Shown here in pieces: positions 11,060-22,710 of a DNA stretch of 64,000 bases. The translations under genes and the position numbers were made by a program. The stretch is taken from contig OV884015.1 of NCBI GenBank assembly GCA_930367205.1, positions 108,564,509 to 108,628,508 of the forward strand. The letters are read 5' to 3'. Source of the DNA: Acanthosoma haemorrhoidale. Lineage: Eukaryota > Arthropoda > Insecta > Hemiptera > Acanthosomatidae. The first letter of the stretch is position 1. Every line of letters begins with the position of its first letter. The notes beneath the pieces were generated by a model, which had not been told where the DNA came from, did not search any database, and saw only the letters and a program-made list of their open reading frames with translations.

Positions 11060-11372
11060 GTACTAAAGTGGTAATAATGCTGCAAAAGCTAGGCGCAATA
11101 TAAACCAGGCGTTTGGGGAGAATACTGTGAACGATCGAAAAGTTCAGCGTTGGTTTGGAAAATTTCGGTCTGGTGATTTTTCCCTGCAAAATGAACCGCG
11201 TGGAAGACCCGAAACGTCTGTGAAAAACGATGCTCTGAAAGCATTGGTGGAAACGAATCCAACTGTTTCTTCAAGGAAACTTGCTGCCAGAATGGTTGAC
11301 CATACAACAATATTGCGACATCTTTCTGAAATTGGCAAGGTGAAAAAAATGGATAAGTGTATACCGCAGTAA
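11060..11372 (+). pseudogene. mariner transposase N-terminal fragment
   Basis: The frame from about 11075 encodes the DNA-binding half of a mariner transposase. NDRKVQRWFGKFRSGDFSLQ (11127 onward) is the usual linker after the first helix-turn-helix. EPRGRPE follows as the GRPR-type AT-hook motif, and then VETNPTVSSRKLAARM, the second helix-turn-helix. It stops at 11372 before any catalytic residue. The DDE domain is missing, so this is an internally deleted remnant. It differs from the copy at 3223, which kept only the catalytic half. Confidence 0.85.
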
Positions 11373-12560
11373 ATATAATGAGCAAGAAGTGCAATTTGGT
11401 AAATAAAGCCAAATTGTCGGAGAATCTATATTTTGTTAAAATGTAAATACGAATTATAAAGGGTATGCGAAACAAAAAAACCTTCATACCGTTTAATTTT
11501 GATACCTACTCAACAAAGTACGCTGATTTAAAGAAACGCGATTTGTGTCTACTGGTTAATTCATAATAACACCTAACTAGGAAAATGCTTTTAGGTAGCA
11601 CTTGGGATGGTAGTTTTTTTTATTAGTTTTGTCAGATCTGAGGGAGGTAGTCCGCAGCCAGTAAGTTGTGGAAAAGAGTCATAAATCTGATTAGATAATT
11701 TGTTTTTGTTTGTAATTTCCGTTTCCGAAAACAATGGTGGAGCTGCGAGGAAATTGCAAACGCCGTGACAAATAAAAATAATTTTCCAAGAAAGAAAAAT
11801 TATAATTTTCATTCAGTGACTTCCGAGAATGAAAATCTTGAAATGAGGGGGAGTATCTCTTATACAACGTAGTTAGAAACAGTTTACGCGAAAGATTAAA
11901 AAAGTAATCCTGCTTGAGACTAAAAAAAGAAAAAGAAACAAGACAAAAAGAAAAAAAACGGAAGATAATGAAAATAAAAGATTAAGTGAAGTCTAAACTG
12001 AGAAAGATGAGGACTGACTACCGCCGAGTGAAATGAATGAATGCCTACTAATTGTCTTCCATTAAATAAATTACATTAAATAAATAGAACGATGAATGAA
12101 TTTCTGACAATAGACAAAAGATTTCGTAATTGAAAACATCATATTTAAAAAAAAACCTCCTTTTTAAAGAAGACATTAGGCCTGTAATTTAACAGAGTCA
12201 GGGACTTCAATATATATATTTTTGTATCTAAGCACAAAGTATGTGGAAATAAATATAATGGCATTTAGTCTGTCCCACTGTTTGTATGTGAGGGCTAGTA
12301 CGAATAACCCGATCGATTTGAAAAGTTTGTATCTATGATGTAACAGCGTAAAAATAATCAAAGAAAAAAGTCTTATTCCTTAACTTTTGAGATTTCCAAT
12401 TAATTTTTTTTAGAATGCTTGAAGTGTTGGTGCCAGAATTCAGGTAAAATAATAAATTCTAAGAAATTTTAGGATAGGTCACACTATTATTAACAATTAC
12501 TCCAACAAAAAAGTTGTCAAATAGGTTTTTCACAATAGTTTTATCAAAAGTTAAGAAACT
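11373..12560. other. AT-rich gene-free stretch
   Basis: No gene is recognised. The right end of the mariner remnant may lie near 11460-11520 (CCTTCATACCGTTTAATTTT), but no convincing inverted partner is seen. The 11590-11812 minus-strand frame has no motif. About 11930-12000 is strongly purine-rich. Confidence 0.4.
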
Positions 12561-12565
12561 CGTAC

Positions 12566-12622
12566 CTGCCTTCGTACGTGCCTTTCCATTCTAATGCATC
12601 AATTTCCTCCTGTTGTACCTGT
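12566..12622 (-). CDS. candidate 57-nt internal exon, gene unknown
   Basis: On the minus strand a run of 13 T followed by AG (12623-12624) makes a strong acceptor. The next 57 nt are GC-balanced and open, and end in GGCAG with the donor GTACGAG (12565 downward). In frame the exon reads VQQEEIDALEWKGTYEGR, which is acidic and more protein-like than surrounding frames. I do not recognise the protein. A second possible acceptor (CAG at 12620-12618) would shorten the exon to 53 nt. It lies between the inverted arms at 10121 and 13032. No partner exons were found in the window, so it may be chance. Confidence 0.25.
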
Positions 12623-12770
12623 CTAAAAAAAAAAAAACTAAAATTTATATTAAAATTCAAATCTATTAATTTAATATATTTACATAATAAAAAAAAAAGT
12701 TGTGCTAACATGGAATCTAGTCTAAAAACGAAAAAAACCAAACGCCATCGCTCGTGTTTAAGAAGGAAAT

Positions 12771-12985
12771 CTTCGTTGGAGCACACACCACTCTAGGCCC
12801 AGCCATCAGTGGACTCTCACCACTGCACCGCAACTATCAACCTCTACCGGAGGCTTCCCACACTCAAGCAGGTACTCCTAGTACAAGGATCCGCTCAACC
12901 CAAATATCCCTTTATTTTTCCCTCATCCTTAATCTTATAATTAGAGAGCTAAGGGAAAAAAAAAAATCTTTAGTCAACTGTTTTG
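12771..12985 (+). repeat. J3 jockey-like LINE 3' untranslated end
   Basis: Starts near ACTCTAGGCCCAGCCATCAG and continues through CAGTGGACTCTCACCACTGC to the A-rich end after GAGAGCTAAGGG. The same block lies at the 3' end of the J3 copy at 30975-31830 (minus strand) and again at 44866. It has no coding part; it is a short, dead-on-arrival copy. Confidence 0.75.
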
Positions 12986-13031
12986 TGTGATACACTGTTT
13001 TTTTTAACCTGTTTGTTGTTTTTGTTTTTTC

Positions 13032-13176
13032 GGGAATTTATCGTTTCTGGCAGTTCATTCCTAGCCGTAAATATATGAATGAATGTAAGAGTTGGAATAT
13101 TGGCTGATGGATGAGAGATTCACACACCAATTTTAATTTTATTTATTTAAAATGTGAATAAAAAATTCTTTAATCG
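13032..13176 (-). repeat. right arm of a widely spaced inverted repeat
   Basis: The reverse complement of 10121-10271 with only scattered substitutions and one gap of about 10 bp. The ends just outside the arms (10120 and 13177) show no clear shared target-site duplication. Confidence 0.8.
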
Positions 13177-14154
13177 GTAAAAATTAAACTCTAATAAAGT
13201 AAAGATAAATGAAAAGCCACTTTTCATGATCTAAAGCCTTTATTAGTTAATAAATAACAGTTGCTTATTTGCCTGAGAAATAATTAATTGGTTCCTTCAG
13301 TTACTGTATATTATTGAATTGTGGCTTTAAAGATTTTTCTTAAGAATGAGGAAGTAAGTATTAAGAACCTTTTTGAAAGTTATTGAGTGTTTTTTTTTTA
13401 AGTATGGACGGCGATTTATTGGACAGCTCTCTTGTTTCATTTACTCAGCTCCATCTTATTCGTTTTCGCCCATGGTAATATTCACATTTACAATTGACTG
13501 AGTAGAATTTATATTCCTCTTCGATTCCTTCTCTCTCCTGCTGATAAATGTTTTATTCCTTGTCGGACGGTGCAGGATAGAATTGAAAACCGCAGATATA
13601 TTGGCAGATATGAAGGAAACATAGCGCGCGGAACCCTTAAATAGAAGGAATAATTCAACATAAGAACCCGCAGGTATCGACCTCTGTACCGAATGAAAGA
13701 AGCATCAGCTTTGCCGAGTGATCCCCGCGGAAAACGGCAAGTAGCCCTTTTGACGTCCTTCATAGAATCACTTGGGTCTGATAATAGGGAATGTTTGATG
13801 GCTTGTCCTTTGGCATCCCGGTCAGCTCTTTCCCAGTTGACATTAACGCCAGCATATCATCAAAGATCATTCGCAGAAATATTATGTGAATTATTTAAAC
13901 GATTCGTCAATTACACTACAGATCCCATTTCATAGAAAAAAACAAACAAAAAAACATAATAAATATTTTTTTGTGTCTTGGTGCCGTGGAGACGAGAAAC
14001 CTACTTTCGTCTGATTACGTTTCCAAAATGTTACAATAGAAATTTTGTGATTATATAAACATTTTTTTTTAACTAGTGAAATATTAATGTTGTACTGTAT
14101 TGAATTTAGCGGATTAGGAGAGAAAAGCGTAAGAAACGTAGTATAAAACTTTAA
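13177..14154. other. gene-free stretch with a GC-richer island
   Basis: AT-rich apart from about 13550-13900. That part is GC-richer and open in both directions (80-84 codons) but has no motif. The overlapping frames in opposite directions argue against coding and fit a non-coding unique segment. Confidence 0.4.
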
Positions 14155-14673
14155 TATATAATATTCTTTATTGTGCTAAAATTACAATCTGCCTTATTAG
14201 GCAAAAAGTAATTCAGATATATGTATCATTTACTTGCTCATTCATACAATCACAGACGCTCAGGACATGATTGGAGAAACTGACCATTGCCAGGACACAC
14301 ACTGTCACGCATTTATAGCAGGTCACGAGGCCACTGCCGTTTCAGTCACCAAGGAGGATTATAGAAATGAGTGGTGCAGTGCAATGACTGTGCTACAGGA
14401 TTAGGGTGGTTGGATAGGTTACTATGGAATGAACTATGGAAGGGATGAGTTCAAGAATGTAGGTTGTTATGAAGGGTTTTGTTGATGACTTAATAAGGGG
14501 CATTTACTATTGGACTTTTGATTAAAAGGATTGCATACGTTTGATATTCGACTTTTTTGCTGTCCCCCATAGCTCTATTCCGTATGTCCAGATTGGCTTA
14601 GGTATAACTTTGTAGATTAGTAATTTATTTTCTATTGAGAGATGGGATGTCCTTTGAAGTAGTCTGTAAATAT
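14155..14673 (-). repeat. J1 jockey-like LINE 3' end
   Basis: On the minus strand the coding end runs from LQRTSHLSIENKLLIYK (about 14670) through PKPIWTYGIELWGTAKK to the NPVAQSLHCTT region. The J1 3' tail then ends at TTTATTGTGCTAAAATTAC (plus-strand view, 14168-14186). It is 5'-truncated just after the reverse-transcriptase palm. A deletion removes part of the tail that lies between CACAGACGCTCAGGACATG and the GAGCAAG end. Confidence 0.8.
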
Positions 14674-14936
14674 AAAACTTTAAATAAATTAAAAAAAAAT
14701 GCATTTTCGATTATGGAGTCTTTGCAGTAGTTGAAGTATGCCTATGTGAATGAACACACTGAACATCTGTTTTAATGATCTGCTTATACTCGACACAAAA
14801 TTAACACTGTCACTACACCTTGCCCCGAAAAGAAATTCAATGCTACATTTATTAACATTTAAACCAAAATGTATCATTCGTCATTCTTCTGTATTAGTAA
14901 ATATTTACCATATATATATATATCATTAGTATATCC
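14674..14936. other. unassigned spacer
   Basis: Between two J1 tails of opposite orientation. The minus-strand frame at 14689-14877 (62 codons) is not recognised with confidence. Confidence 0.3.
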
Positions 14937-15153
14937 TTGCGGCTGACGTAGGAGCGTCGGGGACTTCCCAAGACTCCGCTTCCTCTTTCGAATGCGAGGG
15001 AAATGACAACCATGTGGACGGGGGGGGGCCTCTGGGCTGTTTGTATATATAGTATGAATGAGCGAGTGAATGAAAATTGTAAATTGGTTTGAACGAGATC
15101 ATATAGCACAATTACTTGTAGCCCAATCAGGCAGATTGTAATTTTATCATATA
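14937..15153 (+). repeat. J1 LINE 3' untranslated tail only
   Basis: Begins in GCGGCTGACGTAGGAGCGT, passes GACTTCCCAAGACTCCGC and GCCTCTGGGCTGTTTG, and ends with the GGCAGATTGTAATTTT tail. It has no coding part. Confidence 0.75.
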
Positions 15154-17187
15154 AAAAATAGTATATCCTTAATCTTGTCTTTACTAGTCTACTAAGTCAC
15201 TAACTAGTCTACTCTTGCTAAGTCACATGTGATAATAATACTTGCTAGCTAAGAAACTAAATAAGTGTTTATTATCATAGTGTAAACTAATTTATCCAAC
15301 GCCTGTATTTTGTATCTGTTCTCATCTTAGTTCTGTAACTGTCTATAGTGGACTGTTAGGGACCTAACTTTATAAAACTGGGCGAGATGCGATGAAGGGG
15401 AAGAAACAGGGGGTTCATAATGGGCCGGGGAAATGAATTTTGCCCGAGATGAAGAGGACTGGGGGTGGGGGTCGAGGGTGGCTGGAAAGATGTAGCGAGG
15501 AGGCGGACGAGTCCGAAAAATTAACTTCCTAATTAAAAGAGAGCATGAAGACAAGAGGGAGAACAGCCCGGGAGTCTTTTATTTTCTCCCGTCGTCGGAA
15601 GTCGCGATCATTCGATAAAGCGGCAGGAATTTCCGACAGAGCTAAGTCTGTTAGTGTGCAGTCTGTTTCTAAGTCAAATGTCTCTAAAGGTCTTTTTATC
15701 GTTCCATGTTAGCAAGCACTGACTCTAACTCAAGTATTTACTGTTTGAAAGATTCTATTGTCGAAACTGTAAAAGGGAGGCTTTACCTTTGTATGGGTAT
15801 ACAATCGTGTTTCTCATGACTGTATGTTGATTATAAAATAATCGAAGGAAGTCTTTTATCTAGGACATTGCCCACTCATAATAACCGAGGCACTGGTAAA
15901 TATGTCCAGCTGGCAAAAGTTCTGAATCAAATTCCTCTGTTGTGAGAAGACTCTAAATAATACAATAAGAAATAGTAAACAAACAATCTGCTTGAATTAA
16001 TAAACATAAACAAGAATAATGAACAAAAGTAAAATGTATGAATTATTCCTGCGTGAGAGTGAATAATAAACTGATGATGAAGGAAAAAAATTAATAAATA
16101 ATAAGATTTATGAATCGAAGGGTGATAGGTCACTGGTAAAGTCAAGGTTTGATGATTTGGAGAATTGGTGAAGAACGTATACAGATGATAACGAGTTGAA
16201 AGATTTGAGGCACGGGTAAGAAAATGACGATCAAAGGAAGCCGATTTGTGAAAAGGGAAATGCAGGTTGGGATTTACAATTGCGAAATTTCGGTTAAAAT
16301 TGGTAGGGGTTGTAAATGAAGGATTTTTTTTAAAATCGTAATGGTACAATATTTTTTTGCGATAAGAAAACTTTGAAAAAAGGGTTCACAATACAAGTCA
16401 ATGGAACTATCAAAGGATCACGATAGTAGTAACGTTTGTTGTTAAAATGCTATTTATTATAATGCTCGTGCAAAATATTGAATAGTTTTTAATTATTTTC
16501 GTTTATTAGTCATACATGGAGTGTGTAGTTTTTCCAGTTATGTAAATTTGACGATGAATGAATATATTACTTTTGCTTGAATTGTTAAAAGTGAGATAGT
16601 TAGTTTTTTATTGTACGAGTTGGAATCCTCCAATGGAGACAAAGTATGTTAATTTCGCTATGGTTTCAGTATATATATATATGTATTTAATATTTAGCAT
16701 TAATTGTGTATTAAACACATAATATGACCCTTGTACACTTATATGGTGCATTACTTAGCTAAGCTCAGGCTGAGAATTGTCTCCGCCGAAGTGAACAAGA
16801 AGCTTTCCTTCAAAACCGCTGATGTGTCAATTATAAGTTTGTTGAGTCGTTTAGGCCAGTTGAGCCCACATGCGATTGGTCGGTTTGCGGCGATATGGGC
16901 CCTGTTTGTGGGATTTCTAAGCTACTGCTTTGACCCCGCTAAGCTGTTGACCCCAATCCCTTCCCTGATACGATGAGGGCCAGAGACCTTTTGCCTCTCA
17001 GCCCTCCTCTGGTTATTGTGTCCTTCCAAGGGCAGAGTACTCACTTCCAAATAGAAATGCTAACGTGTCCTGTATCTATCAGTATCTTTCGCCTGGAGGA
17101 CTTCATTTAAGTCAGCACTTAGATAATGATACCTGCGTCATAGTCATTTTTCTGTTAATTAAACATACAGTCTTCTAATTATAGTAC
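15154..17187. other. gene-free stretch
   Basis: No gene is recognised. About 15380-15620 is G-rich on the plus strand (GGGGGTGGGGGTCGAGGG near 15460). The 140-codon minus-strand frame at 15927-16349 is low-complexity (His, Tyr, Phe, Ser rich) and has no motif. A GC-richer patch at 16745-17000 holds an 81-codon plus frame with no recognised family. Confidence 0.4.
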
Positions 17188-17930
17188 GGTACTTAGGCTT
17201 CCATCTCGACAAAAGACTGACCTGGAACCCACATACGAGGCTAAAAAGACAAGAACTAAACAGACGCTATGGACAACTGTACAGACTACTTCAAAGGACA
17301 TCCCATCTCTCAATGGAAAATAAATTACTAATCTACAAAGTTATACTTAAGCCAAAAAAGTCAAACATCAAGCGCATCCAATCCTTTCAATCAAAAGTCC
17401 TGAGAACAATAGTTAATGACTCTTATTACCTCAGCAACAAAACCCTTCATAACGATGTTAATATACCCTACATCCTTGAGCTCATCCCTTCCAAGTTTAT
17501 GAAATTCCACAGTAGCCTTTCCAACCACCCTAATACAGTAATTGCACTGCGCCACTCATCCCTATAATCCTCCTCGGAGACTGAAACGGCAGTGGCCTCG
17601 TGACCTGCTATAAACGCGTGACAGTGGGAGTCCTGGCAATGGCCAGTTTCTCCAATCATGTCCTGAGCGTCTGTGGCTCTCCCGCTCTTGGCCAGCCTAT
17701 CCTGGCTCGTATCAGGTGACGCGGCTGACGGAAGAACGTGGGGGACTTCCCAAGACTCTAATTTCTCTTTCGAATGTGGATTTGGGAGGCCTCTGGGCCT
17801 TCTGTAAATATTGTATGAATGAGCGAGTGAATGATGAATTGTAAATATGGTATGAATGAGAGCATTTATCTTAATTACTTATTGCCTAATAAGGCAGATT
17901 GTGATTTTAGCACAGTAAAAAGTATATAGT
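17188..17930 (+). repeat. J1 jockey-like LINE 3' end with 36-nt in-frame deletion
   Basis: Codes for YLGFHLDKRLTWNPHTRLKR, then LYRLLQRTSHLS and ENKLLIYKVILKP. It jumps straight to KKSNIKRIQSFQ, so the 12 codons seen elsewhere as IWTYGIELWGTA are absent, and the frame continues to LRHSSL at 17567. The full J1 3' tail follows, ending in GGCAGATTGTGATTTTAGCAC. This is one of the longest J1 copies here, starting at the end of the RT palm domain. Confidence 0.85.
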
Positions 17931-19891
17931 AAGAAGGGTCTTCTAACTAGGGGCCTGATGGTTAGTTATTATGATCAGATAGGATGTCTGCAATTTCTTT
18001 AATTTACTTGACCAAAACCTTTTTCAAAAATAATATTTTCCGTCGTTAATTAGCAACATGAAACAGATAATTTATTAATTAGTAATATTAGTACTATACT
18101 TACGTTTTTGCTAAAAACGTGACATAAAAATTGGGGACCAAATTGATTTGTATGAAATATTTTTTTTTTTGTAACCAGGAATCCTCTATAGTACAATAAA
18201 TCGTTCTAGAATTATGAGGGACTTGACAAAATTCATATCCTTTCTCAAAAGCGTATTTCGTTAACCATCCACCCGGGGCCTAGGGTTTGTTTAATGCTTG
18301 ATTCTCAGTAACGAAAAAATGTCTTCATACATTTTGTCCCAGCCTACAGTGTTAAAAGGTTAGATTGTATATGAGTATTAGGTTTCCATTGACCGGACAT
18401 CTTCACTGGTGAGTTGCTGTGTTCAATATCATAACAATTACTTGTCAGCGAGATATGGAGGCTGGCTTTCCCTTGGCTAATATTAATCGAATCAGCCAAC
18501 GTACAGAACACACTGACAGGGGTCAGCGCTAGGCGCAGGCGATACCCTACCCGCAATGCACTGTCAGAACTAGTCTCTTCATTCTCGTGGCTGGGGGCTT
18601 AATTCCATCATATCAACTTAGGCTTGAACACTTAACTACTTACTTGGCAGTAAAGTAATGAATTACTCAATTTGTCTTAAAAAATAAATAAACCTACTAG
18701 AGTGTTAATTGTTTAAAACGGGTTTTGCCTTCCCACATTTTTTAAAATTTTATTTATAATATTCCAAGCGCTTTTGAACTAGTCCCTTAAGTAAATATCA
18801 AAACTAAATGAAGACTTCCGAACTTACTATTGGACTGGAAACCAACAAAAAGAGGCAGCGTGGTGAACCGGAACAATATCTTGCATGGGGCACCTCGAAA
18901 ACCCATAAATCAATTAGTTTTCCCAGCAGTTCGCTTTGAGGCATCTGAAAATGGTGTAGATCAGAATTTTTTTCGAGTAGAATATCGATTAATAATTTTC
19001 ACTTGTGTGAATAGAATTGTTGCTTCGTTAAACATAAATAAAAGCAAACGATGAATTGAGTGAATGGTCAGAAACTCGACGATTCTCGTCCACTGCTACG
19101 GCTTGTATTATTGTATAATTTGTCCCCGCCGCGAAGTAATTGCATTTTATTCCAGATAGAAGACAAACAAGGACAATGATTGATGACAAAGGGAGGGGGT
19201 GCCCACGGGGGCTCGCTTACAACAACGTTAGAGCAACGGGGACACAGCCAGTTGATTGGACATTAATGAAACATGTTTAGTCCGACGGGAGTGGACCAGG
19301 TACTCGCTAATCCGATCACTGCACTGTCCACTCAATGGGGCTTTGATCACGAGTCAGTGGGCTGGGGTATGTACTTTCCTGTCGTGGCTCACCCATGTGT
19401 TTTAGATGAATGTCTATAGTTAATGTCATAGATTGAATATGTTTAAGATATAGAGTAAATACGAATTAAAATTAAATATTACAACAATCAAACAATTTCG
19501 TCTTCTGCCATATTAGATGCCTAGGCTGTACTGCCCTAAAGGTACCTACGCTCCCAAGGGCATCAAATCGCCGGCTTTTTTGACATTTGATTGTTTTAAG
19601 GTTTTTTTGTTAAACGGCCCACTGCACTAGTCGGTATTTCATCGATTGACAATTGTGTGGTAGTAGTTTTGATCAGTGTTGTCCAGCAGTCTTGTAAATA
19701 ATTTAGATGTTCAGCCAATTTTTTTAAGTTAGTTTAAACATTTATTTTTAAATTTTTACTGGCATGAAGTTCATTGGATTTTTTTTTAAAGGCTATAAAC
19801 GAAATATCGAAAGTGTCAAATGTTAAAAGTCAAGAAAGAGATTCGATAAATCCTCGTATATTGAATGATTACAAAATAATTACCTAAATAA
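17931..19891. other. gene-free stretch with a GC-richer island
   Basis: No gene is recognised. The patch 18340-18600 contains a 15-mer shared with 8165. The patch 19070-19390 is GC-richer and includes ATTAAT cores (GACATTAATGAAACATG near 19259) and purine runs. It is a possible conserved non-coding element. Confidence 0.4.
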
Positions 19892-20625
19892 TAACCTGGA
19901 ACCCACATACGAGACTAAAAAGACAAGAACTAAACAGACGCTTTGGACAACTGTACAGACTACTTCAAAGGACATCCCATCTCTCAATAGGAAATAAACT
20001 ACTAATCTACAAAGTTATACTTAAGCCAATCTGGACATACGGAGCTACGGGGGACAGCAAAGTCGAACATTAAGCACATCCAATCCTTTCAATCAAAAGT
20101 CCTGAGAACAATAGTAAATGCCCTTATTACGTATGAAACAAAGCCCTTCATAACGACCTTAATATAGTCTACATTCTAGAATACATCCCTTCCAAGTTTA
20201 TGAAATTCCACAGTAGCCTTTCCAACCACCCTACACAGTCATTGCACTGCGCCACTCATCCCTATAATTCTCCTCGGAGACTGTAACGGAAGTGGCCTCG
20301 TGGCCGTGACAGCTAGAGTCCTGGCTGGCAATGGCCAGTTTCTCCAATCATGCCCTGAGCGTCTGAGGCACTCGCCCTCTTGGTCAGCCTCCACTGGCTA
20401 GTATCCGGTGACGCGGCTGACTGAGGAGCGTGGATGACTTCCCATGACTCCGCTTTCTCTTCGCATGTTGATTTGGGAGGCCTCTGGGCTGTCTGTAAAT
20501 ACTGTTTGAATGAGCGAGCGAGTGAATGATGAATTGTAAATATGTTATGAATGGGGGCATTTATCTTAATTACTTATTGCCTTATAAGGCAGATTGTAAT
20601 TATAGCACAATAAAGGAATGTATAT
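19892..20625 (+). repeat. J1 jockey-like LINE 3' end
   Basis: Codes for TWNPHTRLKRQELNRRFG, LLQRTSHLSIGNKLLIYK and VILKPIWTYGA. Frame breaks near GGGGACAGCAAAGTCG. It then continues to NKALHNDLNI and the J1 3' tail, ending in a TA-rich tail at 20618. The termination codon found in other copies after RDLL is lost by a deletion near 20300. Confidence 0.85.
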
Positions 20626-21364
20626 ATATATTATTATTATAAATATATTGGTTAAACCATTTTGGTAACGATAATTCGCATTTTACACGAATAAAACTAA
20701 TTGCAACAACTAAACTATTAATATGATATTTGCATCGGTTGAGCTGAAAACTATGCCGTTTAGAATTTCAAAATTCTTAGTACATCACCATCATTAAAGC
20801 GTTGCTAACCACGAAAAAGCAATGAAAAGTTAATTAAATAACTTCTGTGCAGGGACGTTAGAGAGCTTAAAAGTTTGAGTTAGTGTATATGAATCAATAA
20901 CTATTTAGAGTGCGCCAGGCTGCAGTTGAATAAAACCTTGACATATCCTATCCATTATTTGTGTTGCATGTAACATCATCATCATGTAGCATGTGTCATG
21001 CACACATACAGGCAAATAATTTTTCCTTGTAAATATTTAGACGTACAGATGTGCTAAATCACTTCATTTACCAGTTCACCATTTCGACCAGGATCAATTA
21101 TAAATATAATATTATCAATGTTTCTTTAGCGCATTACAAATTTAATAAATTCACATTTTCTTACATTGGAACTTACTAATTTTAGTAATTTTGTACTGCT
21201 TTGAATCGTTAAATTCAATTATTATGTATTCAAATTTTTGTAATGGTGTAGATGCCATTAATAGTTATTATCTAAAGAAAAATATAGCGACTGGGTCAGG
21301 ACTCATACACGATATCCGATCGAGAGCTCCAGGTCCCGGGTTCGTGACCCTGCCATTATATATA
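20626..21364. other. gene-free stretch
   Basis: AT-rich, no gene. At 21330-21350 GGTCCCGGGTTCGTGACCC looks like a tRNA T arm with a B box and directly precedes a short TA tail, so it may be the end of a SINE, but no A box was found. Confidence 0.35.
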
Positions 21365-21366
21365 TA

Positions 21367-22200
21367 CAGAGGGGTCCAAAAAATGTATCCACTGGTTAAC
21401 AGTCCATAACTTGCAAACTAATTGACGGAGTTGTCTCATTTTTGGTGAAAGTGTAGCTTAAAGTGCAACTTAAAGATATCACTGTAGGTGTTCGAAATGG
21501 TCACTATTAACATTCACACACAAACGATGCCGCCGAACTGCAGCACGAACTACTGAGTGCAACGTGTTCAGTTGGATATTTGCACATGAATGTACGATGG
21601 ATTCTCGAAGTTCGTCCAATGTGCGTGGCTTTTGTCGATAAACGACGTCCTGTAGTGTTCCCACAGGTAAAAGTCCAGAGGAGTCAAGTCTGGGGAACGC
21701 GGTGGATACTCTACAGGACCTCTACGGCCTATCCATCTTCCTGGTAGATTTTCGCAGGGAGTTAAATGGACTTGTTACTGTTACAGGTCGTCCAGATAGT
21801 TGTTTGTGTACATCTTTAACACAGCCTTCGGCTTCAAATTTGTCTCGAATGCGACGAATCGTTAAACGTGTCGGTGGCTCTGTTTGATACACATTTCGCC
21901 ATTGCCGTTGAACCTCATTAATGTTTTCGTACTTAAAATACCACTTTAAAACAGACTTCCTTTCATCAAATGTAAGCCTTACGCCAGCCATGTTTACTCG
22001 AGTAACAAGGTACAACTAACAATAAAACACTAACTATCTGGCGACTGTCATCTGACGAAACAAAACAACGCAATACAACCCTTGTATGGCGATTGCCGGA
22101 ACTACAAACTATTACACTACCAAAAATGAGACAACTCCGTCAATTAGTTTGCAAGTTATGGACTGTTAACCAGTGGATACATTTTTTTGGACACCTCTTT
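21367..22200 (-). mobile_element. mariner-like transposon with long TIRs, internally deleted
   Basis: Flanked by TA at 21365-21366 and 22201-22202. Terminal inverted repeats of about 75 bp are nearly identical: both carry GTATCCACTGGTTAACAGTC and AATTGACGGAGTTGTCTCAT. Length is about 834 bp, against about 1.3 kb expected for a complete element. The minus strand encodes the N-terminal helix-turn-helix block and the C-terminal end of a DUF4817-type mariner-like transposase with the middle of the catalytic domain deleted. Non-autonomous. Confidence 0.9.
21479..22015 (-). pseudogene. DUF4817-type mariner-like transposase, deleted
   Basis: From the start at 22015 (or the inner Met at about 21991) the frame reads MAGVRLTFDERKSVLKWYFK, RQWRNVYQTEPPTRLTIRRI and DKFEAEGCVKDV, then SGRPVTV. 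This is the N-terminal helix-turn-helix domain. After about 21725 the sequence jumps to SPDLTPLDFYLW (third catalytic Asp block, near 21690) in another frame. A one-base shift then leads to GTLQDVVYRQKPRTLDELRE and the C-terminus ending DHFEHLQ. The segment with the first two catalytic Asp is gone. Confidence 0.85.
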
Positions 22201-22202
22201 TA

Positions 22203-22620
22203 TTTATTTGTATATATTTATTTATCGTTTATTTATTGTTGTATATACATTTGGCTTATAATTATCGATAAATAAATGAAAAAAAAAACCTCATAGTAAA
22301 TTTCCTATGCATTTTAGTAGTAGTTATTGATATTTTCTCTAAACATAAGAGCGACACTGCCCCTGACTAAGTCGAGACGGACGGGGCCAAAACTGCCCAA
22401 GTTCTCCGCCCCGAAGCCAACCTGTTGCTCCTTCGATCTTCCGAATTATGTCCGCTCAGTCGACCATGAGATATTATTAGATATCCTTACAGATATATAA
22501 CCATAACTTATTTGCTCGTCCCGAACCTACAAAATCTGCCCAGTTTATGTTTCATGAAGGTTTCGTAGAACCCCTACATTTCAACTATACTACAGTCTAA
22601 TTTCTTCATAATCCTATACG
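22203..22620. other. AT-rich spacer with a GC-richer core
   Basis: No gene. About 22350-22450 is GC-richer (GACGGACGGGGCCAAAACTG near 22377). Nothing is recognised. Confidence 0.35.

Positions 22621-22660
<40 letters not shown>
22621..22660. repeat. (TA)n microsatellite
   Basis: About 36 bp of uninterrupted TA after TATG. Confidence 0.95.
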
Positions 22661-22666
<6 letters not shown>

Positions 22667-22710
22667 ACAACTATAACGTGTATGTTTTTGCTATTTTTGA
22701 GTCTCATATA

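Noticed and set aside
15927..16349. 140-codon minus-strand frame
   Set aside because: The composition (His, Tyr, Phe, Ser, Asn) follows AT-rich DNA, with no motif, no signal peptide and no splice signals.
21290..21355. tRNA gene suggested by GGTCCCGGGTTCGTGACCC
   Set aside because: Only a T-arm-like hairpin with a B box; no A box, acceptor stem or anticodon arm could be fitted.
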